Below are positions 6,139-8,196 of a DNA stretch of 8,196 nt, piece by piece (within the stretch, counting starts at the first letter, position 1; every line of letters starts with the position of its first letter). The DNA is from Bacteroidetes bacterium 4572_114 (GTDB taxonomy: Bacteria; Bacteroidota; Bacteroidia; Bacteroidales; 4484-276), in the NCBI GenBank assembly GCA_002254335.1, contig NIVA01000180.1:1-8196 (forward strand), in the 5' to 3' direction. The position numbers and the translations under genes were made by a program. The notes beneath the pieces are model-generated. The model did not search any database. It saw nothing but the letters and a program-made list of their open reading frames with translations, and was not told where the DNA came from.

Positions 6139-6191
6139 TCTGCCGGGCGATAAAGTTTAAATAATTTCCTGATTTTAAATTTCCCGAACAT
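5775..6191 (-). pseudogene. T9SS type A sorting tail separated from its gene by a -1 frameshift
   Basis: The 138-codon frame carries a linker (EYNLSVEYDQYISAINGIF, about 21-39) and a typical T9SS type A C-terminal sorting domain: KINIFPNPGTGIFEI (64-78), NIYGMTGN (90-97), KINLNDLPKGIYIIKIETGG (109-128) and YEKLILE at the end. Such tails direct proteins through the outer membrane by the type IX system and are normally fused to a signal-peptide-bearing cargo. Here the cargo is 6119-7729, immediately upstream and overlapping by 73 nt, in a frame one base away. The listed start (ATG at 6189-6191) is only the first ATG in frame and is probably not used. Adding one A to the AAA at 6180-6182 joins the frames as ...YPGCSGKFKIRKLF.... 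The paralogue tail at 7833-8196 has the same linker, showing the linker is genuine coding sequence. Confidence 0.75.
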
Positions 6192-7729
6192 CCGGGGTAA
6201 GAAACTAACGAATTTTGTGAAACGGCCGCCATATATGCCTTGCCGGGCAAAAGGGTTTGAAGTGTGGCAATATTCAGCTCAGGCCAAAATATTTTGTTCC
6301 CGGCAATTTCCTTAACAACTATAATATTATCAATAACGGGTTCAAGAAATTCGGCAATCTGAACATTACATGATGACAATACCGGGACGATGTTCCATGT
6401 AGTTTGAAGGTTGATTTGGGTATCTTCTTCAGGGCATCCCACAATTGGCAGTACCACATCAGAGCCAACTTTAATTTTAAACCCGTAATGGGTGTCCCAT
6501 AGGCCGATGGTGTTTATCCCCAGGCCAGGATAATAAATTTTAGTAAGGGACAGCATTACAATTAAATCATCGATAATGGGCGACATTGTATGTGTGACCA
6601 ACGGTGACTGCGGGACTATAAAACTGGAGAAACCGCTCCAACCTTCAGGTATTTCTATATATTGCCCATCATAAATATTAAGCTCTTCAATAATAGAAAG
6701 TGCTGTTATGTACCACTTATTGTTGCACGTTAAAAGCCCACCGCACTGAAATTCTGGTGTTGCAGTACATTCCTTTTGATCCCCGTTCCATCTGTAAACT
6801 TTCCAGGTAAATTCCTCACCATAATCAAACCCATCTTTTTCCGGGGTCATGTCATCATCCCCTTGGGCAATTATGGCCGTATTTGAAATGCCGTTCCATA
6901 TCCCGAAGCCGCCACAACGTAATCCCCCTTCATCGTCAGTGTAAAATACCCCAATGTAATCGCCTTGCCCTAACGGTATTCCGCACAGGTTTGGGTTAGA
7001 AGAAGTGAGAATGGAAATAACATGGACCTTCCCGGTATTGTTATGTTCCCATCCGGGGGGTATGCCATACCAATTGGGGGTTCCTTCAAAATCCTGATCT
7101 ATATAATTTGTATTCGTAAAACTATATACCAGATAACCGGGGTCAAAATTATATCCTTCAAGATGAGGCTCCAAAGTAATGCTGGTACACGGGAGGGCCT
7201 CAATTGAGTATTCGCCCTGATCGTTGGTAGATACCGAAATATTATTGCCAAGTTCTATTTCTGTATTGCTGATAGGTCCTCCTGTATAGTAGTCGGTGAA
7301 TTGTCCCGAGATGGTGAACATTTGGCCGGGGGCACCGGTGTAATCCTGATCAGAATAATCTTTTTTCACATTGATATAAAACATCTCTTCGGGCGAAAAG
7401 GTGTGAAATCCACAGTATGAAGGAGTGGCCACACCTGTCCAACCGTTTGGCACTTCAACGGAATAAAACCCCATGCTGTCGGTTGTTACCGGGTCAATCC
7501 CTCCCGAAAAGGTTATTGTAACCCCTTCAAAATGGCCTCCAACCTCTTTGTGCACATGTCCTGCTATTGAGTGGTAAACCACATGCGGGGCGTTTGGGGC
7601 ACTTTTGCCCAATGATATTTTTATATTGGGATTAGATTTATCAGGCGGGGTGAATTCTTCGGCAATTACAGTTACTGCCGCAAAAAAAGAGAAAAGTGCG
7701 AACAGGGATAAGGTTAAAATCGATTTCAT
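6119..7729 (-). CDS. Modular exported T9SS cargo protein with two carboxypeptidase-regulatory-like domains (tail out of frame)
   Basis: This ORF encodes 536 residues. The signal peptide is at about 1-23 (LSLFALFSFFAAVTVIA). Two beta-sandwich domains of the carboxypeptidase-regulatory/CnaB-like kind follow: about 53-131 (SIAGHVHKE ... GVTITFSGG ... TDSMGFYSVEVPNG ... DQDYTG) and about 138-217 (TISGQFTDYYTGGPISNTEIEL ... TNDQGEYSIEALP ... DQDFEGTP). A Gly/Cys-rich module comes next at about 220-350 (PPGWE, CGIPLGQGDYIGVFY, GEEFTWKVYRW). The last module, about 360-515 (IPEGWSGFSSFIVP, NIVPVLSSCNV, LLPGKAYMAAVSQN), is seen in many Bacteroidota surface proteins. The last 20 or so residues (LKSGNYLNF...) are probably out-of-frame reading. 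The original protein likely continued into the T9SS tail at 5775-6191, for about 650 residues. The likely role is a cell-surface or secreted structural or binding protein; no catalytic motif is seen. The start ATG at 7727-7729 precedes the signal peptide directly. Confidence 0.85.
   Translation of the reverse strand: MKSILTLSLFALFSFFAAVTVIAEEFTPPDKSNPNIKISLGKSAPNAPHVVYHSIAGHVHKEVGGHFEGVTITFSGGIDPVTTDSMGFYSVEVPNGWTGVATPSYCGFHTFSPEEMFYINVKKDYSDQDYTGAPGQMFTISGQFTDYYTGGPISNTEIELGNNISVSTNDQGEYSIEALPCTSITLEPHLEGYNFDPGYLVYSFTNTNYIDQDFEGTPNWYGIPPGWEHNNTGKVHVISILTSSNPNLCGIPLGQGDYIGVFYTDDEGGLRCGGFGIWNGISNTAIIAQGDDDMTPEKDGFDYGEEFTWKVYRWNGDQKECTATPEFQCGGLLTCNNKWYITALSIIEELNIYDGQYIEIPEGWSGFSSFIVPQSPLVTHTMSPIIDDLIVMLSLTKIYYPGLGINTIGLWDTHYGFKIKVGSDVVLPIVGCPEEDTQINLQTTWNIVPVLSSCNVQIAEFLEPVIDNIIVVKEIAGNKIFWPELNIATLQTLLPGKAYMAAVSQNSLVSYPGCSGNLKSGNYLNFIARQKTRNIT
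6176..6182 (-). promoter_or_regulatory. Possible -1 slippery heptamer A AAT TTA
   Basis: In the reading frame of 6119-7729 the bases read GGA AAT TTA AAA, giving the heptamer A AAT TTA in the correct X XXY YYZ phase. A -1 slip here would enter exactly the frame of the T9SS tail. No convincing downstream stem or upstream Shine-Dalgarno stimulator is visible. A plain single-A loss explains the data equally well. Confidence 0.25.
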
Positions 7730-7831
7730 GATATAGGGTTTCTATTGATAATTTTTGTTTCGCTATAGCCAATAAATATTAAAGAATATGAGAACACACA
7801 ACAGATTGTTGGTGATCTTTCGTTTTTAGAT

Positions 7832-8196
7832 ATTATTCCAAAATCAATTTTTCATACCGGATAAAACCACCTGTTTCAAATTTAATAATGTAAATACCTT
7901 TGGGCAAGCCGCTCAAATTGATTTTTGTATTTCCTTCAGTGTCAGAGTTGAAAACCAGGTTTCCTGTCATGCCGTAAATATTTATGTTGTACCGGTTTGA
8001 AACATCAGGTGCAATAATTTCAAAAATCCCTGTGCCGGGGTTTGGGAATATATTGATTTTATCCCCGGTTATACCGGAAATATTTGTCGGGCCGAAAAGG
8101 ATTTCATTAATTGCCGACAATCCATTATCCGTAAAAATCCCATTGTTTGCCGATATGTACTGATCGTATTCCACACTTAGGTTATATTCCTTGTCT
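7832..8196 (-). repeat. Direct repeat: T9SS-tail coding segment, copy 2 (continues past window)
   Basis: This is the counterpart of 5774-6138 at an offset of 2058 nt without gaps. Differences are scattered, many of them silent or conservative, as expected for two diverging coding paralogues. Confidence 0.85.
7833..8196 (-). CDS. 3' end of a tandem paralogue: linker and T9SS type A sorting domain (partial)
   Basis: Only the C-terminal part, about 120 residues, is inside the window. The frame is open to the edge and should be read through. The GTG at 8172-8174 in the linker is an internal Val, matching the Val at the same place in the other copy, so it is not a start. It encodes DKEYNLSVEYDQYIS, then KINIFPNPGTGIFEI, NIYGMTGN, NLSGLPKGIYIIKFETGG and YEKLILE, a complete T9SS type A sorting tail. 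The product is therefore expected to be exported through the type IX system to the cell surface or medium. It lies 103 nt upstream of the 6119-7729 gene in the same direction. The cargo part, out of view, may resemble that gene. Whether this copy carries the same frame break upstream cannot be seen. Confidence 0.85.
   Translation of the reverse strand, partial: DKEYNLSVEYDQYISANNGIFTDNGLSAINEILFGPTNISGITGDKINIFPNPGTGIFEIIAPDVSNRYNINIYGMTGNLVFNSDTEGNTKINLSGLPKGIYIIKFETGGFIRYEKLILE

Overview
The window looks like part of a Bacteroidota chromosome, probably Bacteroidales-like. Three observations support this. Two reading frames on the minus strand end in a type IX secretion system (T9SS) type A C-terminal sorting domain (PNPxxGxF ... 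LPKGIYxIK ... YEKLILE). Starts are preceded by A-rich stretches without Shine-Dalgarno sites. Intergenic DNA carries the Bacteroidota -7 promoter box TAnnTTTG. Almost every gene encodes a signal peptide, so this is a region of exported proteins of unknown function. There are no rRNA or tRNA genes, transposases or CRISPR arrays.

Left part (1-3787, minus strand): a two-gene cassette is present twice in tandem. Each copy has, in transcription order, a repeated intergenic block, a small secreted Cys-containing protein 'A' (920-1324 and 2946-3359), a strong hairpin, and a larger secreted aromatic-rich protein 'B'. B is intact in the right copy (1682-2851). In the left copy it is broken by a net 118-nt deletion and runs off the window edge. 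The hairpin between A and B shows two compensatory base-pair changes between copies, so it is under selection as RNA; it looks like an intrinsic terminator or attenuator setting A against B. The intergenic blocks each contain, on the plus strand, a TATCTTTG box followed by a 75-nt segment whose ends pair (GTACCTCC/GGGGGTAC) and which ends in seven T's: a candidate small RNA.

Middle part (3788-5733, plus strand): an AT-rich non-coding stretch is followed by two secreted proteins of unknown function (4056-4658 and 4787-5566). The second is continued in the -1 frame by a 61-codon ORF (5548-5733), so it is probably one gene split by a one-base indel.

Right part (5775-8196, minus strand): a modular T9SS cargo protein (6119-7729) has two carboxypeptidase-regulatory-like domains. 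Its sorting tail lies in the -1 frame (5775-6191), and the junction falls on A AAT TTA, a classic slippery heptamer and also a homopolymer-rich spot. Upstream of it is the 3' end of a tandem paralogue (7833-8196) whose tail aligns without gaps at an offset of 2058 nt.

Overall this is a locus of duplicated, fast-evolving exported proteins with three broken reading frames. Two of the breaks are single-base, homopolymer-type events that could be sequence error. The third, a 118-nt deletion, is more likely real decay.
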